Shown in pieces: positions 1 through 13,157 of a stretch of 57,467 nt of DNA. The notes under the pieces were generated by a model. That model saw nothing but the letters and a program-made list of their open reading frames with translations. It was not told the DNA's origin and searched no databases. Each line of letters starts with the position of its first letter. The stretch's first letter is position 1. This DNA comes from Chara braunii (lineage: Eukaryota > Streptophyta > Charophyceae > Charales > Characeae), in contig BFEA01000125.1 in NCBI GenBank assembly GCA_003427395.1, positions 1,588,922 to 1,646,388 on the forward strand. Reading direction: 5' to 3'. A program made the position numbers and the translations under genes.

Positions 1-264
1 AAATCATTCAGAGAATCCAAGACAACATGGCAAGGAAAAGGGAGCATGTTGAGCTCGAGGTTTGTTACACATTTGACTTCGTGCAATGATTACATACCCG
101 CCGACCATTTTGGAGCATACCAGTAGGGCCGATCGATCAGGAGTCTGCCGAGAAGTCCGTTGAGGGCCATCCACCGTCTTTTCTCAAATCTGAGTTCGAG
201 GCAGTACTGTGCTTGCTGAGGACAGCCAAATCCACTGACAAAACGTTATGTAGGGATTTGGAGG

Positions 265-705
265 GGGGTATGAAGACGTTGGGGGACAGTTCCAGGGCGT
301 TAGGGGGGTGTATAGGTATGTTTGAAGGGGGGGGGGAGGGGGGTATGGAGTTGTTGATGGGGTTATTGGAGGTTATGGACCCTGCCGCATTTTTATTTTG
401 TTGCCAGGGTGCCGTCCCACCGCTGACTGGAAGGTGCTGACTGCTGGATCAGTCAGCTGTTCAGCAACCGGCCAATCTAGGGGCGGGGTATGAAGGCATT
501 GGGGAACAGTTCCATGGTGTTAGGGGGGAGTATAGGGATGTTTTGTTTTGTTGGGGGGGGGTAGGAGGGGGGAGAGTTTCTGGGGTTATTGGGGGTTATG
601 GACCCTGCCGCACTTTTATTTTTTTTTGCAGGGTGCCGTCCAACTCCCGACTGGTAGGTGCTGACTGCTGAATCTGTCAGCTGTTCAGCAACCAGCCAAC
701 CTAGG
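265..705. repeat. Two-copy tandem duplication, period 219 bp
   Basis: The segment beginning with ATGAAG at 271 recurs at 490 with moderate divergence. Each unit has a G-rich start, then GGTTATGGACCCTGCCGCA, then a CAGCTGTTCAGCAACC end. The short open frames over it are low-complexity and not believable genes. Confidence 0.75.
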
Positions 706-3539
706 GGCGCCGCCCGTCGGTCGTGCAACACTTTTGCATGCCCCGTTGCAGGAATTTTCTACGTGTATTGGATTGTTGTTCTCGGCCAGGAGCAAGACAT
801 GTCGGGCGGGTCTCAGGTCCAGTCAATGTCCACTAGATCATCCAGAATCTTGAGTCACCAGCCGAAATGTTGCAAAACTGTGGTTGGCAAGCAGATTGCG
901 CAACACTCAGATGCGCTTGAAGGGTCCTCCTCTAAATGTTCTCACACCCACACCTGCTTCCCCTTTAGTTTGTCCGGCAAGCAGGTTGTGCAACACTCCC
1001 CGAAACTGGCCTGCACCACGCACCAACAAAAATGGGAGGACAAACGCACCACAAGCTAGAGGTGTTCACCATCCAGTGGCTCACACAACATTTTCACAGT
1101 GCATCAGCCATCATGTCACCGCATTGTTATGCAACCTGCCGATCCTCAGGATGACAAAGACGTCCCCACTTGGAATAACAATATCATTGTCAACATATCT
1201 TCCATTTACGGTTCCAGCTTGACTATCAGAATGGAGCACGACTCTCCACGCGGAGTTTCACGGTTGCCTAGCGCATCATATTTACCATGGGAGGGCGGAA
1301 GGGCACTGTGCACACTGTGGCATTCTAGGGCCTACCACACCAGGTCACCCATTGTTTGGAGCAGGGCCCTTGCCAGCGTGGGCCCTTTTCACACCTATGA
1401 CTGCCCCTTTTCGCACCTATGACTGCCCCTGCCCAGGAGAGCCTCAGCCATCATGAGGGCCCCAGACGAGGAAGGCGTACACATATTTAGTCTGTTTGAA
1501 GTGCATTTGATTTATGTTTCATGTCTTGTCAATGTCAGTCCGTTTCATTCTCTACCAGTTTGTGCTGAACCGGTCAAAATTGCTTTGGCAATGCCTGTGT
1601 TTGTCTGTGGTGCTCAGGCCAGCTCTTGATCCAGGTTTTACTGCTGAGTTAGACCAGGGTGGAGACAAAGGGACCCCAACCACGTTACTTCGGGCCTCGC
1701 AAGAGATCTCCGACAACGAGCCAGTTCCTGGGCTATACGACCTCTGGAGATCACACAGGTCATGAGGGACACTGTTACATTCTGCGATTCCACACGGGCC
1801 TTCACAGGCCCGACATACCGGTTCAGGGGGTACCCAGGCCGGCCTCGCCAAAGGCCAAGCCTTTTTCTCCCGGTAGGCCCTGTTAGGCCACCGGTTGGCG
1901 CCGCAGCACCCAGCAGACCCGGGCACTCTTGAGGCTGCCGCCCGCAGGTCTGAGCTGAACGGTCATTTCGGCGGTTCAGCCCACGGCATCCAGGCCGACC
2001 GGCCGCCGGACGGTACTTAGGCCGGTCCAGCGGCCATTCCCACATTCTGGAGCAGCGGAACACTGGAGGAGCGCTGCACTATTCTGTTTAGAGCGCAGCG
2101 CTAGAGGCATGGTTTAGCGCTGGACTGCATAGGGATAGAGAGGGTAGGAGGTACTTACCTGGCACTTACCTGTGGCGCCATAGCTCCAGCTTGAGGGAGG
2201 TCTTCAACAGCTCTCGCACGCACCTGCAGGTAAGGCCTAGGGCCAGGGACAGGGCAGCGAGGATTCTCCTCCTCCCTACCTCACCATCTCTCCCTCCTCT
2301 GCCGCCTCTTCTTCCTCTCCTTCAGACCTATTCTTCTTCTTCTTCGTCTTCAGATTTATTCTTCTTCTTCAGATTGGACACTTTGGTACGAGTTGGACAG
2401 AGATCAGTGTTCGGACTTCGGTGGTAAGAGGCTGTGATACTACCGGATTCGAGACTTGGAGATAGTCGGGAGTGATACTCGGCGGCATCACAGATTGGAC
2501 ACCGATTACATTAGGACTTTGTATCTCCGACATTGGTGACTTATTGTCCACGACATTTTGCTCTTTGTTCAGTGACATTTTGGACCACCATATCGGTGAC
2601 CTTCTGGAGTCTATCTCGGTGACATCTGGCACTGCTTATACCTCCCACCTCAATCGTCTCTCCTCCCACCTTTCATCTATGTATGATTGTACGGGGCCTG
2701 AAGAATCGTCTATGATTGGCTTCAGACCCCACCATCTCCGATTGCTTGTGTGTTGAGTGATATCTGGATGGGTTCAGTCTATGTTGCATACTCGTGAAAC
2801 ATAGTCATAAGTATGGCGCAGCTTCCCAGAACCGACCAGATAATACAGAGTTAATACAAATGCAAGCGAAAGACTTGAGATACCTTGGACTGCCTCGGAC
2901 CTGACTCGGACTGCAATCGAACACTCTCAAACATTCATCAGGGGTTTGAATGCCCTGGCCTCAGACACAGACGAAGGGCCAGGGACTGAGATCACCCATG
3001 GACGAAAGGAGAGAGGAGAGAGGGAAGATGACGTCAACTCGATGTTTCCAAAGATAGTATCTTGAATTGTCAGAAGTGACGAAAATCCAAAATGTCACGA
3101 ATGTCAAGTCTCACAATACCCCAGATATCGATCTCACAATGTCAAGTACATCTCCAGAAGGAAGATGAAATCAGATCCCCAAATAGTCCTCAACTCGTAG
3201 TCCCAATGTCGCTGTTCCAAATGTTATCAGAGTTCGTAGCCATCCTTCATGCTGCAGTAGTCCCGTAGGAGAACCCAGAAGTAGACTCAGACTGAGGCGC
3301 TGCAAGGGAGGCTGGGCCGGTAACTGGCGAGGCACCCAGTGCTGCGCTAATCCGCTCTCCGCTGAACCTTGCTCTCTCGCTGCTCCTCGCTGCTGCAGCA
3401 CTGCGCTAATCGAGCTAACGCTGGGCTGCTGCGCTAAACCTGAAGACTAACCTCGTCCATACTAACTCTAACCTCCGGAGGCTGGTACCCAGCCTTTTGT
3501 AGTGTGGGGCCGGCCTCCTACCCGCTGGTACCTACCGGC

Positions 3540-3569
3540 CTGGACCGTTGATCTAGATCAACGGTCCAG
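3540..3569. repeat. 30-bp perfect palindrome
   Basis: Each half is CTGGACCGTTGATCT or its reverse complement, with no spacer and no mismatch. It sits in a GC-rich segment containing several short CCGGCCT motifs. No function can be assigned. Confidence 0.8.
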
Positions 3570-3971
3570 TTTCAAAACTGGTTGGCGCCCAAAACTGTGG
3601 CAGCCTCTGCAGCGCCACCGGTAGGTCCTAGGCCGGACTGGTACCGGCCTTGTGGCCGTTTGGCCTGGGCCTGCCTGAACCATCATGGTCCAGGCCCATC
3701 TGGGCCTCATCTGAATCGTCGTCCCGTAGGCTTACCCTGCCTGTCTGGAACCGGGCCCTAACTGGGGCCCGTGTAGCTCAGAATGCCACAGTCTATGCGA
3801 GTCAGTCCATTTCTCAGACTTCCGCTGCATACATGCTCATCCTATATTTGGTTGATCTTTGGTTCTGCCCATACTTGTTGAAGTATTCACTAGTATGCAA
3901 TAGACACCGAGTGCAAAGTCCGACTGCCAGATTGCTCCTTACGGAGGAGGGCTGGCCCAGTGTGGAGGTGA

Positions 3972-4375
3972 ACTCGTTCACAAACTCCGAGCCTCGGCTG
4001 CCAATTAATGAGAGCAGCCTAGCACTAGGGCGTGTAGAGCAGTAGAGAAGAGATGCCCTACGTGGTGCCCAAGCTCGTAGATCTGCGAGCTGCCATAGCA
4101 AGTCTTTTTTGAGGCACCTTCAGTGCATCACCGGCTAAAGGCTGTACCTTTCACCGGTCATTTAGCTCGTTCACAAACTGGGAGCCCAGGCTACCAATTA
4201 ACGCGTGCAGTCTAGTGCTAGAGAGTTGAGACGGGTAGAGGAGATGCAGGAGAGGTTCAGTGGAGAAGTCCACCTAGGCGGTGCCCAAGCTCGAGGATAT
4301 GCCAACTGTCATGGCAAGTCTTCTTTGAGGTGCGTTCAGTGCATCACCGGCTCAAGGCTGTGCCTTTCACAGGTC
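3972..4375. repeat. Two-copy tandem duplication, about 196-210 bp
   Basis: Both units start with CGTTCACAAACT, share GAGCCxxGGCTxCCAATTAA, and end with CAGTGCATCACCGGCT followed by GGCTGT and CCTTTCAC. The second copy is slightly longer. Confidence 0.75.
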
Positions 4376-6739
4376 CGTATTTCCTCAGAGAGAGATCGAG
4401 AGAAAGATGACAGTGCAGGGGGGTCTCTTCTACGCATGGATCCCTCCATGCTCAGAGTGCAAGTTCAGACATCTGTCACATTTTCATGTTGCTGCATTTT
4501 CAGGTTAGTCCATGCCTGACTTATGTCTTTGCCTGTTTTAGATTGTCTAGCCCCTATGGTGACGATCTCGGTCTTCGCATCTGGTCTTATGTCGCAGGCT
4601 GAAACATCCATGAGGCAAGGCAATGCAAGGATATGAGACTACACACATGCCAACTGCATTATTGGTCAGTCCATGCATGACTCGTGTCTTCCGCTGTTTC
4701 AGACGTTGACGATTCTTTGACTTCACATAAGCCAAAGGTGGATCCAGGCATGCACAGTAAACTGACATAGCCACGAGGGAAGGAGACAGAAGGGGCGACG
4801 GCTACCCAGAAAGACCAGTTCCTGAAAATATAGGCAAAGGCGGGTGGGGAGCGTAAAGGAGATGTCCACAGGTAGAAGAATGCCTTCATGGACACTACCG
4901 AGAAAACGTGAGGACCTGTTTACTTCCCAGGGATCCAAAGGAGAGAGCACCCTAGGGCAGGGGAACATTGGGTTCACCTTGCAACCAAAACAATGATAAG
5001 CACACGCCAGGTGGGGGGATGCGAGGGTATTATGACATTGTGCACATGGGGGCACAGATGTGTGCTATCCCGTCCTCCAATGGCGATAGCTCCCTAGGGG
5101 ACGAGTCCACTGGATACGTAAAGAACCTGACACAGCGATGACCACCAAAAGACATCCACGATGAGACCTTATTATAACAACCTCCACAGGAAAACTCATG
5201 CATGTAAAGTCAACGGACGACCACGACAAGAGCTTGCTCATGACACTGGGCCAAGGCATAGTGTGCAAATGTGCAAGGTCACTGGGTCAGCCATCAGGAA
5301 ATGGTTCTCTTGGACAAGGCCGATACCAGAACTAAGCTGGAGCTTAAGTGAATACTGCAATTCTCGCTCAACTCTCACACACGGTAAACGGAATGTCGTT
5401 CACTTTGATAAGAAATGACCATTGGCCATCTCAGCCGAACGTAACCAGCCGTATACGCAGATAACATACCACTTCCCGTACGGAAGTATAGTTCGGGTGC
5501 ATTCTATCATTTTCTGGCTTTGCAGAGCTGTACTGGTCCCTTCTGACACTCTCCTGCCTTGAACCAAGTAGGGATCTGGTCATTTGGGGGATGGATTGTA
5601 TTCCCCTTTCCCAAACCCTCTCTACTTACCCCCTCCAACCAAAAACACAGACTCCAAGTACAGAAGAAGGGTAGTTGGATAGAAGTCCTCGCAAGGATGG
5701 GAATAGAGTGCACTGACTTTGACGAACAACAAAACCAACACTAACTCAGATAAGGACTGGCCGAAGGCATGGATCATCTAAAACTTAAATGCCTAGTACA
5801 ATGAACCAGTGAGCACCAAACTCAGAAATTTGGGACAGAACTATGCTGCACAGGAGTGCTCTGGTGCTGCACTTAAGACTGGTCGGCGGAAGTGTCTGGG
5901 TGCCATGCCAATGGTTCAGAATCGAACTGTGACCCCAAAGAAGGGTCTGCGCAATAGTAGGCACTGAAAAGGCACCTGAGACCAGGCATTAAGCCCAGTC
6001 TATACTACGTGTGTTGTGCGTGGTGCATGAGGCAGCCAGCTGTAGCAAACTATAGACTGGAAAGCAGGCCCGTCTCAAATGACTCTTTGCTTTGAGGTTA
6101 CAATCGTTCACGTGTCCTCCTAGAGCACAAGAGGATGCAGTCAACAACCTCCAGTATTCATACAGTGATATCCTCGGCTAACAAACTACCTCGTCAGGCT
6201 CGTCTTGGATTGGGTATATTGAACCGTATTCTGCATTCACTCGGATCCACATACCTCAACCTGAGGGACAGACACACAGTCACAAAGAGATAGCCAACAC
6301 CAGGACAGGCAAGCAAGTGCGTCCCAAGGAGTATTCTCTCATGGGATTGTGGTGGCATGCAGCAGAATGGAGGCAACGGTTGCATCTGTCATAGGCGTTC
6401 CTAGTCTACCCACAGCTGCATCCGTCACAGGTGTTGGCCTTTACCCCACAGATGCATACGCCATAATTGGTATTGCTGGTCACCCCATAGCAGACAGGAC
6501 CACAAGACCACCGACTCCCCACATCAGTGAAAGGTTTGTTTCCCACTTGGTGCTTTGAGTGACACAACGAGGCACAGACAAACAGGTTCCACCAAGGGGC
6601 CCTGTTTACCTTCCAATGCGGGGCAACTTTCGACAAACTTGTCAGCCATCTATGCCCACGTCCATGATCAGACGAGCGAACTTCTGGCACAGCACAAACC
6701 CTCACGAGCAAGAGGTAGTCCAAATCCAGCCACACTCAC

Positions 6740-7085
6740 CGGCATGAGTGACAAGAGCATCTCCCTCTCCAAAAAAGCCTCTACACCCCTCCTCCTCTCC
6801 ATGGGCGACAAAAAATCTTCAATCCGCAAGCCAGAAGCATTGAATGCCGAAGCCATCTCCTCTTCTCCTCTCTCCTTGCGAATAACATCAAGCACTGTGG
6901 CAATCATCCTTGATCCTTGTTCGTTCAGCATGCTGTCTCCCGGCTCGTCCCTCAACATGTTTCCAGCAACTGACAGTGCGAATACTCCTCCAACCACAAG
7001 CTTTGCAAGCATCGCTGCAACCCACTGAGGAGCTTTAGGAATGTCTATCACCATTTCATCGAGAGATCTAAGGACCATCACAAAC
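6740..7085 (-). CDS. EIF4G: eIF4G exon 8, end of MA3 domain
   Basis: 346 bases after a GATACAG acceptor. It completes the split alanine and reads [20 protein letters not shown], then MLAKLVVGG and [12 protein letters not shown], matching the IDxPKAP and GLRIExF blocks of plant eIF4G MA3. A GTGAGT donor follows SLMP at 6739. If it is not used, 23 further codons lead to a stop at 6668-6670. Plant eIF4G normally ends shortly after the GLRIENF block, so little protein can be missing either way. Confidence 0.92.
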
Positions 7086-10085
7086 CTGTATCGTAACAGA
7101 AAACATGCACAAACGATAAAATTTCCAATCAGTAACCCTTTCCTGGGATTCGATGACCCATATCATCAGCCCAACATCACAAACAGAAACATCCACGAAG
7201 TTAATTCCATCCTGGACAACAACCCAATCCCAGAAATAGGGATCCAGAATCATCCAGCAGAATAATGAATGCATACGGTGTTTGGGATTTGATGGACGCA
7301 GGCCCGGTCTTCAGCCGACTAATCATCCGGCCTACTCCTGGATCGAAAGTTCAGAGTCCTCCACCCAAACAATTAGCATCCTCTGCTAAAAGCAGATCAG
7401 CGGCACTTATTTTCGCAGAGGTGTAAGATCTTGAAAAGAAAATGGGCTTTCCGAAGTTACCTCGTTGTTCTTCAGAATAGACTCCAACACAAGCACGACT
7501 TTCCATTCCTTTCATTCGTATCTTTCAGATACAGGAAGCTCTAACCTATTCGTGGGGAGCAATGGAACCTCAACCTCAAGACTAGAATGACCAGGGGGCT
7601 CACCCCACTCACGAGTGGTTGACGGAATTTTCAGATCTTGGGTAACGGGGTACAAAACTGAAGTTAGGGTTTGAGGATCAATATTTAATATCTCTTTTGT
7701 GCTTTTTCCTGCTTTTTTTTGGTTCAAGGTTGCTGTGTGCCCGATATGAGGTCATCTGCAACATGGGAAATTCCTCTGCTGACATTTCTGCAAATTCTGA
7801 AAATTCTGAAATTGGAATGTTGGCAAAATTGCAAATTTGCATGAAAGCGCACTTTTGCCTTGGTAGGTCCTTTTTTCCTCTTCCCCCGTTAGTTAATACG
7901 TTGTCCACTCTCGGAATTGGTGGCATGTTTTAGTTGAAAGGGCCCTTGGATTTTCTTAGAAATGACATAACGCATTGTCCAAAATTCAGGCCTCCGTTAG
8001 CAATCTCCCAGCCCACCCACCATCCTTTGCAACGTCCATTAAAATTGGACGATACAGAGAAGGCTAGCATGGCCCATGCATAAGGACCGCACGCATACAC
8101 CAAAAAACCGTTCACATTAAATGAACAAGCTAGGCTACCAGAACGGCAAGGAACAATTTACCAATGGGCCAAAAAATATTTCAAAAATAGAGCTGAAAAA
8201 AAAAAAACTTATTTTTCATTTCAAATTTCAGGGGATTTCGGCTCCACTCAGCAAGGGCAGTACAGCCCTGAACTCAGACTCGTAAAAAAAAACAATGAAT
8301 GGCCCTCTACAGACTGAAGACCAGTCCACCTAAGGGTCGGCCCGACTGGTAGGGCGCGCCAACGGCCTATTGTAGCTGTAGGCGTTCTGACAACCCTGTC
8401 AAATTTGGTAATGAATTCCGATGTGAACTTCAGGGAAAACTTGCTCAGTTAATTTTTCTGCATAACATAATACTTTTTACAGATATTTTGGTTCTTTTAA
8501 CTTTTGCTGGGCCCTTCCCTGATCCCTGCACGGCCAGGCCGATCGGTCCCAGGTGGCCGGCTGGTAGCCCAGTAAATATATAAAAAACCATGCCTAGGAC
8601 GAATAACCCCTCCTATCCTGGGCTACCAGCTAGGCCACCCAGGTGGCCTCAGACGGACCAAGGTGACCCAGCCGGACAAGGTCTAAACAACGTTGGTCAA
8701 TGTCCCAGAGAGCCGAGTGACTCCGGCAGCCTAGCTCCCATTCTGCCAACATCATCATCGCCTATCGCCTATAAAGAACCAATCACTGAAGTGATCACCA
8801 GAACCTGGAACCACAACAATCCTGGAACTGCAACTCGCTCGTCATTGGAGAACAACATGGTCACTCGTTGGAGGATGACCAAATCACAACACCCTTTGAA
8901 GCTCAATTTCCATCTTATTCTGAATAATCAGCTTGTCTATTGCTTCAGCTCTTCAGAACTCGCTCCACATGAAGTGCTCTATTTCCCCTGGCGGCCAAGG
9001 GAGGGTAGGGCAAGAATAATTTACTATACTTCAACATTCTTTACCCCACCAGGAAACCTGCTGCAGTTGGATCTTGGGCGCTGACGCATCTTCCAGAAGC
9101 TGTGCAACAAAAATAGGATACATTATGCATTTGTGGCAGTGGAGCTCACCCGCTTACTTTTCAGTCTTCCTGCCGTATTACCTCACAGGTATGTTGTTGT
9201 GATGTTGAACCACTGTTTTGTCATGCAGGACCACTCAGCCTCACTCCTCTTATTTTCCCCTCTGCACTCCAAACTACTGCGGGGCCGATTTCCCTATCTC
9301 CATCTCTACCTCACTCCTCTTATCTTCCCCGCTCCCTCCCTCCAACAGAAAACGAGCGAGAGAGAGTTTGGCGAGTCATTTTTTCATTCTTTCGCAATTT
9401 CCCTCATGGAGATCTGAGCAAATAGCTTTGTTGGCATGTGTTTGTGTGAGAGGGATAGGGAGAGAGATACAGGAAGTCTGAGAGAGAAGGGGAGGTGATG
9501 CAGGGGCCGGTTATGGGAGGGGAGAAGAAAGCAACAGGCAGCAAAAGGAAGGAGAGAACAATGCCACAATCAGTAACTAATATGATGGGCCATGACAAGT
9601 AGGCGCAGGAGAGGCAAAGGAGGAGAAGAGCGAGATGGTTGGGAGGTTTTAGGGTCGTATATGCTTATGTGAGCATGAGAGAGATGGAAACAGGGACATG
9701 GGAGGGAGAGTGGATATGCACGCCTTGAATGGGGGCAAAGGTAACATAGAGGGGTCAAATGGAATGATGAGGAGGGAATCATGCATCCAGAGAGTGAGAG
9801 CGAAAGAAAAGAGTGATCGAAGAGGGTGAAACATGTTGAGGCAGTGCTAATCCGGTCGGGACAGCAAGCGCGTGTTTGTGTGGAGTCGGGTGTGGCTGAG
9901 AAAGAGACATGTGCAGAGAGAGACCATGTGTATGTGTCTGTGTTGAGAGAGAGTGAGAGAGAGAGCCTCGTTCTATGACAATCTAAGGCGTTGAGAAAAG
10001 AAAGGAGAGAGAGAGACAAAGCTAGCAACCACTCTCATGCCACTCCAAGTTGCATTGAAGTTCACGTAGCACCAAGATCACATGC

Positions 10086-10116
<31 letters not shown>

Positions 10117-10654
10117 CTAAACATCCAAGTCCACCTATCATGAATTTACGTCGATCTTCACATAGCACCAAGTTCACATAACAGAGCCCACTCAGTTTAT
10201 GCTATGAGAACTTGCTCCAAAAATTCACGTAGCCTCGAAATTCATTTTGCACCAGGTTCACGTACTACAGTTTGCGAGCGAGAGAGAAAGATTGAGAGAG
10301 AGAGAGAGCTCAAATCACATACCTTTGCAAGCGAGAGAGGGATAAAGATCGAGAGAGAAAGAGAGCTCAAATCACATACCTAGTACCTACAATATTCAGT
10401 ATTATTCACGCTTTGAAATGAGATACAGAGAGAAACCATGGCGCGCAGGGCATCTCTTGCACAGCAGCGAAGTAGGCAGGTTCAGAAGTACATAGGCACA
10501 TCTTGTGTCATACAGGCCTGTATTGCCCTTCTGAGGAACCTCCCAGATCGACCTGCAATCTGGGCCGTTGGATGCAAATTCAGATCGCTCATGAAAACTC
10601 AGATTTGCCCGCAGTCTTTGCCATCCGTGTGCACGAAAAACCCAATCCAAGCAG

Positions 10655-10707
<53 letters not shown>

Positions 10708-11033
10708 AACCGTAGCAGGCAGGGCGGACAGTTCATGTCGGATGCCCGAAGGCAATCGGATGGGCATGAGGCAGAACCCAAGAACCGACCAAGGAGAATC
10801 AGCGAAGTACTTTGCAGCAGAAGTCTGGTACACACAGATCTGACTCAAAACCAATCAGACTGCAACTCGCTCTTCATCATCAACAGGGCACAAAGGCATG
10901 GCGCCAAAATAGACGAAGATCCCCTTGACAGATCAGCATCCACAGGTGAGGAGGGAGGAGAGGCAAAGAGGGAGAGAGATGAAGATAAGTCTTCAAATGT
11001 TGCCTCGGTCCGAGTCCAATGTCACCAAGTCTC

Positions 11034-11099
<66 letters not shown>

Positions 11100-13075
11100 C
11101 ATAGATGGAGAAGAAGAAGAATCAGAGGGAGGGAGGAAGACAAAAAGAAGACCTCTCGCAGTCTCTAGACGGTGGAACCAGATACTGACCAGCACAAAGT
11201 TGTTTACTTGTAGCTATGATGCAGGTGGAAGATGCCGGAAGACGAACAGGAGCTATGGTGCAGGTGATTCTCTCAGTCTGGCCTCCACCCTCAAACCTCC
11301 TAGTCCACTGCTCTGCCTATCTCCTCCACCGAACAGCGCTGCCCAGCAGTGTGTACACAACCTCCGTGCCTTAAATGAGGCTGGCGCAGCTATATATAAC
11401 TCTGGGGCTACTGCTGTGTGGCCAGAACTGCCACCCGAGTCAAAAGTGAGCAACCTGGAAAACTGGCGCCCGAACTCAAAAGCAACGCGGAAAACTTGCG
11501 CCCCGGGCTCCTCACTACAGGACAAATGAGATGCAGCAATCTGGCACCCAAACTGATAGTGAGCACCCTCGATGTGAACCTGGCCTATCCGTCGCCCTGA
11601 TGGGCCTGTATCGGCCCCATAATGCTGGTGGCTACACTCGGGCTGAAGGGGCATCTCTGAACCAGACCGAACAGGGACCGAGGCCGACCAGAAGAGCACG
11701 CAGGAACAGTGCTGAGGGCCTGAGGCCCAAAAGAGTGACTGAACCCTCTAATCTCCTAGCCAACCCCCCAAGGGGCCTGTATGGTGCATACCACAGCTCA
11801 CGACAAGTAGGCAGGTCTAGATGGGCAAAGGCACGAGCACTGTAAAAGACAATAGAATAAAGTTACTGGATAACGAAATACATGATATACTGTGTTGCAT
11901 GTTGGCCTGTCGGACCTTCCAGTAGCAGCCACCCAGATTGGCCTGCGATCTGGGCCAATAGCACAAACAAAACGACTAGTTCATATGGGTCAATCACATA
12001 GAATTCAGATCGGCCCGGAATTTAGGCTGTCGATACGCTCGAACATCCCAGATGACAGCCCAGTTAGTGATCAATGTACAACGTCGGCAAACGGCCCACA
12101 TGGAGCCCTTATCAAATTTGAGGACTTTGACAGTCTTGCAGATGACACATTAGGCATATGCTAAGAAAGGGCTGCAGATTAGAAAGCAAGAAGAGGATCA
12201 ATTCTTGCCCTCTCTTCCCCCTCTCTTCCCTAGCCCTGAAGTGAATTGGGGTGCAAAGCAGAGGAAGTGTTACCCAAGATAATTCATGGCTTTCTGCANN
12301 NNNNNNNNNNNNNNNNNNNNNNNNNNNNNNNNNNNNNNNNNNNNNNNNNNNNNNNNNNNNNNNNNNNNNNNNNNNNNNNNNNNGGGGGGGTCGAGGGCAC
12401 AGTTGTGGGAGGGCTTGGGGTTTCACAGGGGGTATGAAACGTCGGGCAAGACGTAGAGGAAGAAGAGGACAAGAAGAACGGTGCTGGAAGATGAGCGGCA
12501 GGGGGGTATGAAACGGCGGGCGAGAAAAAGAAGACAAGACGAGAAAGCAGAAGAAGTTGACGAATGGTGGAGGAATGGCAAGCAGGAGGCAAAAAGAGGA
12601 AGAACGAGAACAAGACGAGAGGAAGGGCTTGGGGTTTCACAGGGGGTATGAAACGTCGGGCAAGAAGAAGAGGAAGAAGAGGACAAGAGAAGAAGGGTGC
12701 TGGAAGATGAGCGGCAGGGGGGTATGAAACAGCGAGCGAGAAAAAGAAGAAGACAAGACGAGAAAGCAGAAGTTGACGAGTGGTGGAGGAATGGCAAGCA
12801 GGAGGCAAAAAGAGGAAGAACGAGAACAAGACGAGAGGAAGAAGAAGAAGAAGAAAAAGAAGAAGAAGAAGATGGGTGGTAGAGGATTGTGGGTAGGAAG
12901 TGAGAAAGGTGGGCAACATGAGGAAGAAGAAGAAGAAGACGAGAAAAAGAAGATGAGTGGTGGAGGATTGCAGGCACGAGGTCAGAAACCGCAGGCAAGA
13001 AGAGGAAGAAGAAGTAGACGGGTGGTGGAGGATGTCCGGCAGGGCTATGTCGACCTGCACATTCCAAGGAATCGA

Positions 13076-13114
<39 letters not shown>

Positions 13115-13115
13115 G

Positions 13116-13157
<42 letters not shown>

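Larger units (their letters stand above)
1..6667. other. Downstream flank of eIF4G, no recognised gene
   Basis: No coding region could be supported. If exon 8 splices at 6739, the terminal exon and 3' UTR should lie here on the minus strand; many AG acceptors precede short open stretches and I could not choose one. The stretch contains two local tandem duplications, a 30-bp palindrome and GC-rich segments around 1.6-2.1 and 3.5-3.8 kb. Confidence 0.5.

Noticed and set aside
6555-7028. 157-codon plus-strand frame
   Set aside because: Antisense of eIF4G exon 8.
8590-9084. 164-codon plus-strand frame
   Set aside because: Begins in a GC-rich repeat element and shows no domain; could be part of a transposon but that is not supportable.
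10438-11529. 363-codon plus-strand open frame
   Set aside because: Much of it is translated GT, GA and CT microsatellite; it lies antisense in an eIF4G intron and shows no recognisable domain.
12284-13154. Minus-strand open frames of about 250 codons around the N gap
   Set aside because: They run through the gap and through GAA/CTT repeats; composition artefact.
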